This document shows positions 37,616 to 46,293 of a DNA stretch of 64,000 nucleotides, piece after piece. The stretch lies in assembly GCF_000739375.1 (NCBI RefSeq), contig NZ_CP006704.1:5998704-6062703 (forward strand). Reading direction: 5' to 3'. A program made the translations under genes and the position numbers. Origin of the DNA: Comamonas testosteroni TK102. GTDB lineage: Bacteria; Pseudomonadota; Gammaproteobacteria; Burkholderiales; Burkholderiaceae_C. The notes under the pieces are model-generated. The model did no database searches and had not been told where the DNA came from. It saw nothing but the letters and a program-made list of their open reading frames with translations. Numbering within the stretch: position 1 is the first letter of the stretch; the number at the start of each line of letters is the position of its first letter.

Positions 37616-38350
37616 TCAGGCAGTCAGCCAGATGCCGAAGCCGAGTACGGCAGCATGCCCGGCCAGCAAGATCCACAGCAGCGTCCAGGGCGGCTCGGTC
37701 AGGCCCTGCAGCATCTCCTGGATGCGGGCGCCCAGAAAGGCGCGCAGCGCCGGATCGTCCTTGCCGCCTTCGCTGCCCCACTGGGCGCGCGTGTGGCCCC
37801 ATTCCTCGAGCAGGTCGGCCAGCGGCAAGCGATTGAGCACGCTGCGCACCACGAACTGCACGGCACGCCCGTTGCCGACCCAGGGCTGCAGATGCTCCAT
37901 CGCCGCGCCCACGGTGAGCAGATCGGCCGCCTTGTGCATGGCCTTGTGAGCGCTGGGCAGGGCCTCGATGCGCTGTGCCAGCATGGCCGCCAGACGCTCG
38001 GCCAGGCCCTGGCCGTAGCGCGCCACCAGCTTGCCTGCCGCGCGGGCGCGGCCCAACTGCAGACCGACCATGAGGTAGGCGGGAATGATGAAGATCAGGA
38101 CCACGGCCACCAGCAGCGGCGGCGACATCAGCAGGCTGATCACGGCGCCGTAGATGCCGGTATGGGCCGAGGCATGAATGCCCTGGCCGGGATCGGCCAT
38201 CAGGCGCGAAAAATAGAACACGGCCGCGCCGCAGCCCAGCACCAGGGCCAGCAAGGCACCGAGCATCAGGCCGCCCAGCAGCGATTTGCCGGCACTCAGG
38301 CCCACGCGCAGGGCGGATGGGGCGTCAGGGGGTTGCGAAGCAGTCAGCAC
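37616..38350 (-). CDS. Hypothetical inner-membrane protein
   Basis: I do not recognise this protein. It has about 244 aa from GTG 38350, which has a GGAGGG site; the frame is open further upstream but without start signals. Three membrane segments are visible: LLGGLMLGALLALVLGCGAAVFYF near residue 25, SLLMSPPLLVAVVLIFIIPAYLMVG near 70, and WTLLWILLAGHAAVLGFGIWL at the very end. The middle is cytoplasmic or periplasmic and helical (LGRARAAGKLVARYGQGLAERL). It lies 60 bp after recX on the same strand and could be read from the recA-recX transcript. Confidence 0.75.
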   Translation of the reverse strand: MLTASQPPDAPSALRVGLSAGKSLLGGLMLGALLALVLGCGAAVFYFSRLMADPGQGIHASAHTGIYGAVISLLMSPPLLVAVVLIFIIPAYLMVGLQLGRARAAGKLVARYGQGLAERLAAMLAQRIEALPSAHKAMHKAADLLTVGAAMEHLQPWVGNGRAVQFVVRSVLNRLPLADLLEEWGHTRAQWGSEGGKDDPALRAFLGARIQEMLQGLTEPPWTLLWILLAGHAAVLGFGIWLTA

Positions 38351-38409
38351 GTGGGTCCCTCCGGTGTAAGAAGCGGTTCCTCGTCCAGCAGGAGGGAGCA
38401 GGCTGCAGC

Positions 38410-38880
38410 TCAGTCCTCGCTGTCGGGTGCTGCGCAGTATGGAGCATCGCGCAGCACGCGTGAAGCCACATCTGCCGAAAAGCCGCGCGAAGCCAGAAAG
38501 CGCAGCTGCCTGGCCTTTTCCTTGATGTCGACGGGAACGCTGCCAAAACGCTTGCACCACAGCTCGCGCGCACGCTGCAGCTCGCTGCAGCGCAGCTGCT
38601 CGCCCGCCTGGCGCACGGTCTCTTCATCCAGCCCCTTGCTGCGCAGGTCATGCACCAGACGCGCTGCGCCATAACGGCTGGCCTTGCTGCGCATGACAGA
38701 CTCGACCACGCGCTCCACGCTGATGAAGCCACGCCGCTCCAGCTCGTCGAGAACGGCATTCAGATCATCGCCCTCCTCCACATGTGCAGCGAGCTTGCGC
38801 TGCAGCTCCAGCCGCGAATGCTCACGCTGCGCCAGCAGCTTCAGGGCGCGGCCCTTGAGTGAGAGCTTGGCAAAGCTCAT
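38410..38880 (-). CDS. recX: Regulatory protein RecX
   Basis: 156-aa RecX, which binds RecA filaments and modulates their growth and activity. The start ATG 38880 gives MSFAKLSLKGRALKLLAQREHSRLEL, with the three-helix repeats of the family continuing (LDELERRGFISVERVVESVMRSKASRYGAARL in parts, and LRSKGLDEETVRQA). It lies after recA on the same strand. A terminator hairpin stands just before its ribosome site GGGAGAG, so only part of recA transcription would reach it, as in other recA-recX pairs. Confidence 0.93.
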   Translation of the reverse strand: MSFAKLSLKGRALKLLAQREHSRLELQRKLAAHVEEGDDLNAVLDELERRGFISVERVVESVMRSKASRYGAARLVHDLRSKGLDEETVRQAGEQLRCSELQRARELWCKRFGSVPVDIKEKARQLRFLASRGFSADVASRVLRDAPYCAAPDSED

Positions 38881-38896
38881 GCTCGGATCTCTCCCA

Positions 38897-38924
38897 TAAA
38901 AAATGCGCAGGGACCGCCTGCGCA
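38897..38924 (-). terminator. Terminator/attenuator between recA and recX
   Basis: Minus strand TGCGCAGG, short loop, CCTGCGCA followed by TTTTTTA. It lies 147 bp after the recA stop and 17 bp before the recX start, which suggests low-level read-through into recX. Confidence 0.85.
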
Positions 38925-39070
38925 AAGATGGCTAACTTTTGGCCCCGCCAGGCTTTCACATCGATAGCAGCGAGCACCGGGCCAGGGCCCCGCTGCCCTG
39001 CAGCGGGAATCTCAGTCCCTGCCGATGCCAGGCATTCGGCAAGGGAAAGCGACCTGGTCGCTCAGGAGGC

Positions 39071-40180
39071 TCAGGCCTCGATCACACCGTCCTTGTCTAC
39101 CTTGCCCTTGCCGCCCTTGGCAGGCTTGGCTTCGGCAGCGGCAGCCCCGTCCATGGGCAGCAGCTTGATGCCCAGGCTATCGCGCACCTTGTTCTCGATT
39201 TCGATGGCCAGCGCGGGGTTCTCGCGCAGGAACTCACGCGAGTTGTCGCGGCCCTGGCCGATTTTTTCGCCGTTGTAGGCATACCAGGCACCGCTTTTTT
39301 CCAGGATCTTGGCGTTCACGCCCATGTCCAGAATCTCGCCTTCGCGGCTGATGCCTTCGCCAAACAAGATGTCGAACTCGGCCGTCTTGAAGGGAGGCGA
39401 GACCTTGTTCTTCACGACCTTGACCTTGGTTTCGTTGCCGATGGCCTCATCGCCCTTCTTGATGGTGCCGGTGCGGCGGATATCCAGACGCACGGAGGCA
39501 TAGAACTTCAGCGCATTGCCGCCGGTGGTGGTCTCGGGCGAGCCGAACATCACGCCGATCTTCATGCGGATCTGGTTGATGAAGATGACCATGCAGTTGG
39601 TCTTCTTGATGGTGGCCGTCAGCTTGCGCAGGGCCTGGCTCATCAGACGGGCCTGCAGGCCGGGCAGGGCGTCGCCCATCTCGCCTTCGATTTCGGCCTT
39701 GGGCGTCAATGCGGCCACCGAGTCGATGACGATCAGATCCACGGCACCCGAGCGCACCAGGCTGTCGCAGATTTCCAGGGCCTGCTCACCGGTGTCGGGC
39801 TGGCTGATCAACAGATCGTTGAGGTTCACGCCCAGCTTCTGGGCATAGCCGGTGTCGAGTGCGTGTTCGGCATCGATGAAGGCACAGGTGCCGGCCTGCT
39901 TTTGCATCTCGGCAATGACCTGCAGCGTCAGCGTGGTCTTGCCCGAGGATTCTGGACCGTAGATTTCAATCACGCGACCACGCGGCAGACCACCCACGCC
40001 CAGTGCGATATCCAGGCCCAGCGAGCCGGTGGAGACGACCTGGATGTCTTCAATGGCCTCACCTTCGCCGAGCTTCATGATGGTGCCCTTGCCGAACTGC
40101 TTTTCGATCTGGGCCAGGGCGGCTGCCAGGGCTTTGGCTTTTTCGCTGTTGGCGTCGTTGGTCTTGGCGATGGCGTTCAT
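39071..40180 (-). CDS. recA: Recombinase RecA
   Basis: 369-aa RecA, which forms the filament for homologous strand exchange and triggers LexA self-cleavage. Walker A is GPESSGKT at 75-82, and Walker B is [10 protein letters not shown] near 150. The L1/L2 loop region includes [27 protein letters not shown] (in parts) near 200-225. The C-terminal tail is Lys/Ala/Glu-mixed, slightly long ([22 protein letters not shown] in parts). The start ATG 40180 fits the family start. A LexA-type box lies about 60 bp upstream and recX lies downstream. Confidence 0.98.
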   Translation of the reverse strand: MNAIAKTNDANSEKAKALAAALAQIEKQFGKGTIMKLGEGEAIEDIQVVSTGSLGLDIALGVGGLPRGRVIEIYGPESSGKTTLTLQVIAEMQKQAGTCAFIDAEHALDTGYAQKLGVNLNDLLISQPDTGEQALEICDSLVRSGAVDLIVIDSVAALTPKAEIEGEMGDALPGLQARLMSQALRKLTATIKKTNCMVIFINQIRMKIGVMFGSPETTTGGNALKFYASVRLDIRRTGTIKKGDEAIGNETKVKVVKNKVSPPFKTAEFDILFGEGISREGEILDMGVNAKILEKSGAWYAYNGEKIGQGRDNSREFLRENPALAIEIENKVRDSLGIKLLPMDGAAAAEAKPAKGGKGKVDKDGVIEA

Positions 40181-40238
40181 ATCAGGCTCCGAAGTAGGTG
40201 AATGACTGTCTGTGGCCAGCCCTGTCTTTACATTCAGG

Positions 40239-40254
40239 CTGGATGCTTGAACAG
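40239..40254 (-). promoter_or_regulatory. Probable LexA (SOS) box of recA
   Basis: On the minus strand CTGTTCAAGCATCCAG is CTGT-N8-CCAG, one base from the CTGT-N8-ACAG consensus known for LexA in beta- and gammaproteobacteria. It lies 59-74 bp before the recA ATG, where a promoter is expected. Confidence 0.7.
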
Positions 40255-40318
40255 TAGTTTATGAGCTTGTATCGGCTGTGCGTCCAAATATTTAGTCAGT
40301 TTGCCTTACTATTTACCC

Positions 40319-40810
40319 ATGTCCGAAATTGCACCTGTCACCCCCGCCGAAGATGCCTGGCGCCAGACCCATCTGGGCCGCCTGCTCGGCCATGCCATGC
40401 GCCGCTTCGATGCACGCGTGCTGCAGCTCATGGCACGCGATGTGGAGGTGCCGCTGGCCCTGTCCAACCTGGCGGCGCGCGACAAGGTGGGGGCAGCCCA
40501 CATCCACATCACGCGCCATCTGTCCCTGGCCGGCGACCGCCTCACCGATCTGGCCGACAAGGCAGGCATGAGCAAACAGGCCATGGCCGACCTGGTGACG
40601 CAGTGCGAGGCCTGGGGCCTGGTCACGCGCGCGATCGACCCGCACGATGGGCGCGCCAGGCGCGTGCGCTTCACCGATGCGGGCCTGGTCTGGCTGCGGG
40701 CTTTTCACGACGCCGTGAGCCAGGCCGAGGCCGAGTTCCGCGAGGCCGTGGGCGAGGATGTGGCCACCGTGGTGGCGCTGGGCCTGGAAGCCTATGCCGA
40801 AGGCTACTGA
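40319..40810 (+). CDS. MarR-like winged-helix regulator
   Basis: 163 aa from ATG 40319. The fold follows the MarR scheme: helical N-terminus, then ITRHLSLAGDRLTDLADKAGMSKQAMADLV as the HTH (in parts, about residues 60-92), then the wing VTRAIDPHDGRARRVRFTDAG. The segment D-P-x-D-x-R-x-R is typical of MarR wings. It is divergent from recA with about 140 bp between the starts, so the two share an upstream region. The target and ligand are unknown. The response regulator gene follows 110 bp later on the same strand. Confidence 0.85.
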   Translation: MSEIAPVTPAEDAWRQTHLGRLLGHAMRRFDARVLQLMARDVEVPLALSNLAARDKVGAAHIHITRHLSLAGDRLTDLADKAGMSKQAMADLVTQCEAWGLVTRAIDPHDGRARRVRFTDAGLVWLRAFHDAVSQAEAEFREAVGEDVATVVALGLEAYAEGY

Positions 40811-40919
40811 GGCCTGACGCCTGCGAGCGCCTGTCGACAATTGCGCCGGACGGCCTTGGCCCGTCCCTACAATGGCAGCAAAAGTGCAAACAGGCACACA
40901 TAACAAGCAGGAGACTCCC

Positions 40920-41597
40920 ATGCGCATACTGATTGCCGAAGACGACCAGGTGCTGGCAGACGGCCTGCTGCGCACACTGCGCAGCTCGGGCGCCGTCGTC
41001 AGCCATGTGGCCAACGGCAGCGAGGCCGATACCGCCTTGCTGACCAGCAGCGAATTCGATTTGCTGATTCTCGATCTGGGCCTGCCCAAGGTGCACGGCC
41101 TGGAAGTGCTCAAGCGCCTGCGCGGGCGCGGCGACGCGCTGCCGGTGCTGATTCTCACGGCAGCCGATTCCATCGAGGAGCGGGTGCAAGGCCTGGACTA
41201 CGGTGCCGACGACTACATGGCCAAGCCGTTTGCGCTGTCCGAGCTGGAAGCGCGCGTACGCGCCCTCACGCGTCGCGGCATGGGCGGTGCCAGCTCCACC
41301 ATCAAGCATGGCCCGCTGGTCTATGACCAGACCGGCCGGGTCGCCACCATCGACGGCAAGATGGTGGAGCTGTCGGCACGCGAGCTGGGTCTGCTCGAGG
41401 TGCTGCTGCAACGCGCAGGCCGCCTGGTCAGCAAGGACCAGCTGGTGGAGCGCCTGTGCGAATGGGGCGAGGAGGTGAGCAACAATGCCATCGAGGTCTA
41501 TATCCACCGGCTGCGCAAGAAGATCGAGAAAGGGCCGATCCGCATCGCCACCGTGCGTGGCCTCGGCTACTGCCTGGAAAAAATAACCCCCCCCTGA
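40920..41597 (+). CDS. OmpR-type response regulator, TctD/QseB-like
   Basis: 225-aa two-component response regulator. The receiver domain (1-118) has ILIAEDD at the start, the phospho-acceptor Asp52 in LLILDLGLPKVHG and Lys in MAKPFALSELEAR near 101. The C-terminal domain (130-225) is the winged helix of OmpR/PhoB. Start ATG 40920 has GCAGGAGA. Its stop TGA lies inside a dispersed repeat (CCCCCTGAGCGGC), so the last residues ITPP are partly encoded by the repeat. The sensor kinase follows after 105 bp, all of it repeat-like. The likely role is control of carboxylate uptake, because a Bug gene lies after the kinase (inference). Confidence 0.92.
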   Translation: MRILIAEDDQVLADGLLRTLRSSGAVVSHVANGSEADTALLTSSEFDLLILDLGLPKVHGLEVLKRLRGRGDALPVLILTAADSIEERVQGLDYGADDYMAKPFALSELEARVRALTRRGMGGASSTIKHGPLVYDQTGRVATIDGKMVELSARELGLLEVLLQRAGRLVSKDQLVERLCEWGEEVSNNAIEVYIHRLRKKIEKGPIRIATVRGLGYCLEKITPP

Positions 41598-41690
41598 GCG
41601 GCTTTGCCTAGGCGGCCCCGCCGCTTCCCCCCAGGGGGACGGCAGCCTTTGCTTCGGGGCGGCCCTCGCTGGCTGCCTCTTGGATGAGAT
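41592..41690. repeat. Dispersed GC-rich repeat, copy 5, inverted relative to the others
   Basis: Starts CCCCCTGAGCGGCTTTG and ends CTCGCTGGCTGCCTC. It is the reverse complement type of the copies at 17752, 27399, 45291 and 46294. It supplies the stop codon of the response regulator and fills the gap to the kinase gene. Confidence 0.8.
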
Positions 41691-41702
41691 AGCGCACCAG
41701 CC

Positions 41703-43145
41703 ATGAAGATCTTTCAGCGTGAGCAGCGATCCCTCTTTGGCGAGATCCTCGACTGGATGCTCACGCCGCTGCTGCTGCTCTGGCCCGTGAGCCTGGCGCT
41801 GACCTGGCTGGTGGCCCAGGGCCTGGCCAACAAGCCCTTCGATCGCGCACTGGAGTACAACGCCCAGGCCCTGGCCCAGCTGGTCATCGTGCAGCGCGGC
41901 AAGGTGCAGTTCAATCTGCCGCAGTCCGCCAGCGAGATCCTGCGCGCCGATGAGTCGGACACGGTGTTCTTCCAGGTCCGCGGCACCAGGGGCGAATATC
42001 TGGCCGGCGAACGCGACCTGCCCCGCCCGCCTACCACCGATGAGGACCCGCCCACGGGCACGGTGCTGCTGCGCGACGAGGAATACAAGGGCATAGACCT
42101 GCGCGTGGCCTATATCTGGGTGCGCATGCCGCTGCCCGGCGAGCCCAGCGCCCTGGTGCAGGTCGCCGAAACGCGCGAAAAGCGCAGCGTGCTGGCCACG
42201 GAAATCATCAAGGGCGTGATGCTGCCGCAGTTCGTCATCCTGCCGCTGGCCGCGCTGCTGGTGTGGCTGGCGCTGGCGCGCGGCATCAAGCCGCTGCACC
42301 GGCTGGAGGAACGCATCCGCGCGCGCAAGCCCGAAGATCTCTCGCCCATCAACCACAAGGATGTGCCGCTGGAAGTGGTGCCGCTGGTCGACTCGGTCAA
42401 CGATCTGCTGCAGCGTCTGCATGACTCCATCGCCACGCAAAAGCGCTTTCTGGCCGACGCCGCCCACCAGTTGAAGACCCCGCTGGCGGGGCTGCGCATG
42501 CAGGCCGACCTGGCCCAGCGCGAGGGCACGAATACCGAAGATCTGAAGCGCTCGCTGGCGCAGATCGGCCGCTCCAGCATGCGCGCCACGCATACCGTCA
42601 ACCAGTTGCTGGCGCTGGCGCGGGCCGAGAGCGCCGTACCCGCCATGCAGGGCTGCAACCTCGTGCGCATCGTCACTGAGGTGGTGCAGGACTGCCTGCC
42701 GCGCGCCATGGACAAGCACATCGACCTGGGCTACGAGGGCGCCGGCGCCAGCACGCCCGGCGTCTGGCTCAACGGCAATGCCACGCTGCTGACCGAGCTG
42801 GTGCGCAATCTGGTGGACAACGCCATCAACTACACGCCATCGACCAGCAAACAGCCAGGCGTGGTCACCGTGCGCGTGCAGGCCGATCATTTCGGCCAGA
42901 TCCTGCTGCTGCAGGTCGAGGACTCCGGCCCCGGCGTGCCGCTGGCCGAGCGCGAGCTGATCTTCCAGCCCTTTTACCGCGCACTGGGCTCCGAAGCCGA
43001 CGGCTCCGGCCTGGGTCTGCCCATCGTCATGGAAATCGCACGCCAGCATGGCGCGCAAGTGCTGCTGCAAGACGCCAGGCCCGGCCATGTGCCGCCGGGA
43101 GCGCTGTTTACCGTGCGCTTCAAGGCCATGCCGGGACAGCAGTGA
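41703..43145 (+). CDS. Sensor histidine kinase of the TctE/QseC type
   Basis: 480-aa membrane histidine kinase. Membrane segments are LTPLLLLWPVSLALTWLVA near residue 18 and MLPQFVILPLAALLVWLALA near 172, with a periplasmic sensor part of about 130 residues between. A HAMP-like stretch follows, then the H box RFLADAAHQLKTPLAGL with His near 256. The N box LVRNLVDNAINYTP is near 366, the G1 box VEDSGPGVPL near 405 and the G2 box GSGLGLPIV near 436. Partner is the response regulator upstream. The short sensor domain and the Bug gene downstream suggest a tricarboxylate-type ligand, as in TctDE; this is inference. Confidence 0.92.
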   Translation: MKIFQREQRSLFGEILDWMLTPLLLLWPVSLALTWLVAQGLANKPFDRALEYNAQALAQLVIVQRGKVQFNLPQSASEILRADESDTVFFQVRGTRGEYLAGERDLPRPPTTDEDPPTGTVLLRDEEYKGIDLRVAYIWVRMPLPGEPSALVQVAETREKRSVLATEIIKGVMLPQFVILPLAALLVWLALARGIKPLHRLEERIRARKPEDLSPINHKDVPLEVVPLVDSVNDLLQRLHDSIATQKRFLADAAHQLKTPLAGLRMQADLAQREGTNTEDLKRSLAQIGRSSMRATHTVNQLLALARAESAVPAMQGCNLVRIVTEVVQDCLPRAMDKHIDLGYEGAGASTPGVWLNGNATLLTELVRNLVDNAINYTPSTSKQPGVVTVRVQADHFGQILLLQVEDSGPGVPLAERELIFQPFYRALGSEADGSGLGLPIVMEIARQHGAQVLLQDARPGHVPPGALFTVRFKAMPGQQ

Positions 43146-43365
43146 AATCGTTCCGCATGCGCACCAACTTGGTGCCCTTGCGGCCTGAAAAACCGCGCCA
43201 GACTTGGCTTTGCGCCCCTTTGCCCCGATTCGCATAACGGAAACTGCGTATCTGACAACCTCTCGCTTACCCTAGAATCAATTCGATCATGGGTTGTCTG
43301 AGGAGTCGCTTTTTGTGCCACCGCAAGACAGCAATTTGGAATCAACGGATCCAGGGAGCTTTTTG

Positions 43366-44343
43366 ATGCAACGTCGTCAATTCATCTACACCGCCGCTGC
43401 TGCCGCAGCCGCTTCTTCCTTCTCCGGCATGAGCATGGCGCAGGACACCTCGCGTCCTCTGCGCATCGTCGTGCCCTTCCCTGCCGGCGGCCCCACCGAC
43501 ATGGTGCCCCGCAACATGCAGGACGTGCTGATCAAGCTGCTGGGCGGCCAGGCCGTAGTGATTGAAAACAAGGCCGGAGCCGGCGGCTCCATCGGCATGG
43601 CCGAAGTGGCCCGCGCCACCGACGGCGTGACCTTCGGTATCGCCACGCTGTCCACCCATGGCGTGAACCCCGCCGTGTTCAAGAAGCTGCCCTACGACGC
43701 GACCAACGACTTCGTGGGCGTGACCGAGATCGTGAAGGCTCCCGGCGTGCTGGTGATCAACCCCAAGCTGATCCCCGTGAAGACTTTTGCCGAGTTCGTA
43801 GCCTACCTCAAGGCCAACCCCGGCAAGGTGTCCTTTGCCACTCCCGGCAACGGCACCATCGGTCACATGTGGGGCGCCCAGTTCCTCAAGAGCACGGGCA
43901 CCGAAATGCACCACATCCCCTACCGCGGCTCGGCTCCGGCCATCAACGACGTGCTGGGCAACCAGGTGCCGGTCTACTTCGACCAGGTGAACTCTTCGCT
44001 GCCCCATATCAAGTCGGGCAAGGTGCGCGCCCTGGCCGTGTCCTGGCACGAGCGCCTGGACGTGCTGCCCGATGTGCAGACCTATGCCCAGGCCGGTCAC
44101 CCCGACCTGAACGAGCCTTCCTGGTTCGGCCTGGTGGCCCCCAAGAACACGCCTGCCGCGCAAGTGGAACGCGTGCAAAAGGCCATCGTTGCCGCGCTGA
44201 AGGACCCCGCCGTCAAGCAGCGCATGGCTGCTCAAGGCCTGTATCCCTCGGGCACATCGAGCGCTGACTTCACCAAGCAGATCTCCAGCGAAGTGGCCAA
44301 GATGAAGAAGCTGGCCGCAGCGGCCAATATTCATCTGGACTAA
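43366..44343 (+). CDS. Bug/TctC-family periplasmic substrate-binding protein
   Basis: 325 aa from ATG 43366 with CAGGGAG upstream; 24 codons of open frame before it are not a signal peptide. The leader MQRRQFIYTAAAAAAASSFSG-type (read from 43366) carries a twin-arginine-like RR but no full Tat motif. Family segments are IVVPFPAGGPTDMVPRN near 38, VVIENKAGAGGSIGMAE near 64 and HIPYRGSAPAINDVLGNQVPVYF near 180. It lies 220 bp after the sensor kinase on the same strand and may be controlled by that pair; no TctA/B genes are seen. A bidirectional terminator follows. Confidence 0.92.
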   Translation: MQRRQFIYTAAAAAAASSFSGMSMAQDTSRPLRIVVPFPAGGPTDMVPRNMQDVLIKLLGGQAVVIENKAGAGGSIGMAEVARATDGVTFGIATLSTHGVNPAVFKKLPYDATNDFVGVTEIVKAPGVLVINPKLIPVKTFAEFVAYLKANPGKVSFATPGNGTIGHMWGAQFLKSTGTEMHHIPYRGSAPAINDVLGNQVPVYFDQVNSSLPHIKSGKVRALAVSWHERLDVLPDVQTYAQAGHPDLNEPSWFGLVAPKNTPAAQVERVQKAIVAALKDPAVKQRMAAQGLYPSGTSSADFTKQISSEVAKMKKLAAAANIHLD

Positions 44344-44388
44344 AAACAGGAGCTGGTTGCGCTTGCTGTAACTGGTTTTCCAATACAA

Positions 44389-44413
44389 AAGGCCTGCAAA
44401 TGCAGGCCTTTCT
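44389..44413. terminator. Bidirectional terminator between Bug and SPOR genes
   Basis: AAGGCCTGCA (44389-44398) and TGCAGGCCTT (44401-44410) form a perfect stem with a 2-base loop, with A and T bases on both sides; it serves two convergent genes. Confidence 0.8.
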
Positions 44414-44433
44414 TGCGATAGAAGCTACAAAAA

Positions 44434-45213
44434 TTACTTGACGCAGGCTTGCAATGCCTTGGGCACCAGGTTCTTGCCAGCCAGCGCGGCCACTTCGTTG
44501 CGGAAGGTGGGTGTGGCCTTGGGCAGGCGCAGCGCATAGGTAGTCACATCGGGGCGCTCCTGCACCACGCGTGCGGTACGCACGCCCTGGCGCGCAAACG
44601 TGGCCAGCTGGCGCTGCGCAGCTTCTTCGGTAGAGAAACGGCCCAGAGACAAGCCCGGCTCCAGATTGCCACCCGCTCGGTCAAAGTCGATATTCATCAG
44701 ACGCAGCTCGCCGCGCTTGCGGTCCAGGAATTCGGTATCGGGGAACTTGCCCATATAGACCATCCAGCGCCCGCCCTGGTGGCTGGCCACCAGCTCCCAG
44801 TCGCTCTTGGACTTGCCCGCCAGCGCACGGCGAATGCTGTCGGCCTGCGCCTCCTCGATGCCGCTGGCCTGATAGCAGGTCTCGGGCTCCTTGACCGCTG
44901 TTTTGGCGTCCTTTGCAGGCTTGGCGTCCTCGGCCTTGGCCTCGGGCTTGCTGTCCGCCTGCGCATCGGGCCTGGATGCGGGCGCACCATCGTCCACCGC
45001 GGGTGCCTCGGACGGCTCGGTTTTTGCGGGTTCGGGAGCCGGCGCGGCTTCAGGCTGCTGCAATACCAGCGCATCGGGCTTGATCTGCTCCTGCAGGCGC
45101 TGCGGCTCGGACTGCAGCTCCGGCGCCAGCCCCATGCCGGCCAGATAGCCGTGGCTCCACAGGTAGTAGCCGGCGTTGCCCAGCACCAGGAGCAGAAAAA
45201 CGATTCTCAGCAT
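44434..45213 (-). CDS. SPOR-domain membrane protein
   Basis: 259 aa. A single N-terminal membrane anchor (LRIVFLLLVLGNAGYYLW) is followed by a long periplasmic linker rich in Pro, Ala, Glu and Lys (about 45-115), then a C-terminal SPOR-like domain. The latter has WELVASHQGGRWMVYMGKF near 145 and GLSLGRFSTEEAAQRQLATFARQGVRTARVV (in parts) near 195, the usual layout for binding denuded peptidoglycan at the septum. It follows birA on the same strand, after a repeat of about 100 bp. Cell-division function is inferred from the domain. Confidence 0.85.
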   Translation of the reverse strand: MLRIVFLLLVLGNAGYYLWSHGYLAGMGLAPELQSEPQRLQEQIKPDALVLQQPEAAPAPEPAKTEPSEAPAVDDGAPASRPDAQADSKPEAKAEDAKPAKDAKTAVKEPETCYQASGIEEAQADSIRRALAGKSKSDWELVASHQGGRWMVYMGKFPDTEFLDRKRGELRLMNIDFDRAGGNLEPGLSLGRFSTEEAAQRQLATFARQGVRTARVVQERPDVTTYALRLPKATPTFRNEVAALAGKNLVPKALQACVK

Positions 45214-45290
45214 GGCGTTCCCATATCAATGTTATCCGCCAGGTTACAGCCCCTGCATGGCCTGTGAACCCGGCGCATTCCAATCGCGGG

Positions 45291-45392
45291 CAGCCGAGCA
45301 AGGGCCGCCCCGCAGCGAGGGCTGCGTCCTTCTCCACTTGCGCGCAGCGCGTAGAGAGAGGAGGAAGGCGCAAAGCGCCTCAGGAGGTGCTT
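45291..45392. repeat. Dispersed GC-rich intergenic repeat, copy 3
   Basis: Starts CAGCCGAGCAAGGGCC and ends AAGCGCCTCAGGAGG; inner GAGAGAGGAGGAAGG pairs with CCTTCTCC. It fills the gap between birA and the SPOR gene. Confidence 0.8.
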
Positions 45393-45396
45393 CATT

Positions 45397-46230
45397 TCAA
45401 GCCTGCAACGGGCTGCTGGCCGGACGCACGCTGATTTCCGAGCTGGTCACGGCCTGTAGCCCCGCAGCGGTGCGCACCAGAAAGCCGCCATCGGCCGCCA
45501 CACCCTGGGCGATGCCGCTCGTGCCGTCGCTCAGACTCACTTCGCGCCCGGCCAGCAGATCGCGCTGGGCAAAGCGCTGCATCAGCGGCACAAAACCGTG
45601 TCGGGCAAAGCTCTGCACCTCGGCCACCAGATTGGGCAATATGCAGGCCAGGGCCGTGGGCGCGTCCAGCGCGGCATCCAGCTCCTGCAGGCAGGCCGGA
45701 GCCGTGCGCATGCCGTCACCGGGGCGGGGACGGACATTGATGCCGATGCCTATCACCACGTAGCGCGGCGCCGTCATATCGTGCTGCTGCGTGCCGACGA
45801 AGCTTGCGGTCTCGATCAGAATGCCGGCCAGCTTGCGGTCGCCTTCCAGCCACAGATCGTTGGGCCATTTGATGCCGATGCGCGGCGTGGCGCTGCCGGC
45901 AACCGGCAGATGGGGCTGCAGGCTCTCAGCCACACTCACGCCCACCGCCAGCGACAGCCCCGACCAGTCGCGCGGCGCCAGCGGCAGGCCCAGCGAGAAC
46001 ATCAGCGAATCCCCGACGCCGCTGACCCAGTTGCGCCCCAGCCGGCCACGGCCCTGCGTCTGCTGCTCGGCAATCAGCAGCACCGGCTCCGTCAGCCCGT
46101 CGCGCGCGCGGCGCATGAGCTCGGTGTTGCTCGAGCCAATGGTCGGCAGCACCTCGACCGTGAAGCCCGGCAACTGCGGTGCAATGGCTTCCCACAGGGC
46201 TTCGGCATTCCAGTGAATCGGCTGAGTCAT
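45397..46230 (-). CDS. birA: Biotin-[acetyl-CoA-carboxylase] ligase
   Basis: 277-aa biotin protein ligase that joins biotin to the carboxyl carrier protein of acetyl-CoA carboxylase and related enzymes. The biotinyl-AMP loop TQGRGRLGRNW is near residue 56. IKWPNDLWLEGDRKLAGILIE (in parts) is near 120-140, with the catalytic Lys. The C-terminal SH3-like domain is LLAGREVSLSDGTSGIAQGVAADGGFLV (in parts). It lacks the N-terminal HTH of E. coli BirA, so it should not act as a repressor. A coaX gene, often found behind birA in related bacteria, is not present here; the SPOR gene follows instead. Confidence 0.93.
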   Translation of the reverse strand: MTQPIHWNAEALWEAIAPQLPGFTVEVLPTIGSSNTELMRRARDGLTEPVLLIAEQQTQGRGRLGRNWVSGVGDSLMFSLGLPLAPRDWSGLSLAVGVSVAESLQPHLPVAGSATPRIGIKWPNDLWLEGDRKLAGILIETASFVGTQQHDMTAPRYVVIGIGINVRPRPGDGMRTAPACLQELDAALDAPTALACILPNLVAEVQSFARHGFVPLMQRFAQRDLLAGREVSLSDGTSGIAQGVAADGGFLVRTAAGLQAVTSSEISVRPASSPLQA

Positions 46231-46293
46231 TTTCTTTATCCAAAATTTCTATGCAGCGAGCACGCCTTGAACAAGCATGTTCCAACTCAGAGA

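Noticed and set aside
40671..43235. Long minus-strand frame over the MarR, response regulator and kinase genes
   Set aside because: All three plus-strand genes have clear family motifs and start signals; the minus frame spans across them and the repeat, as a GC artefact would.
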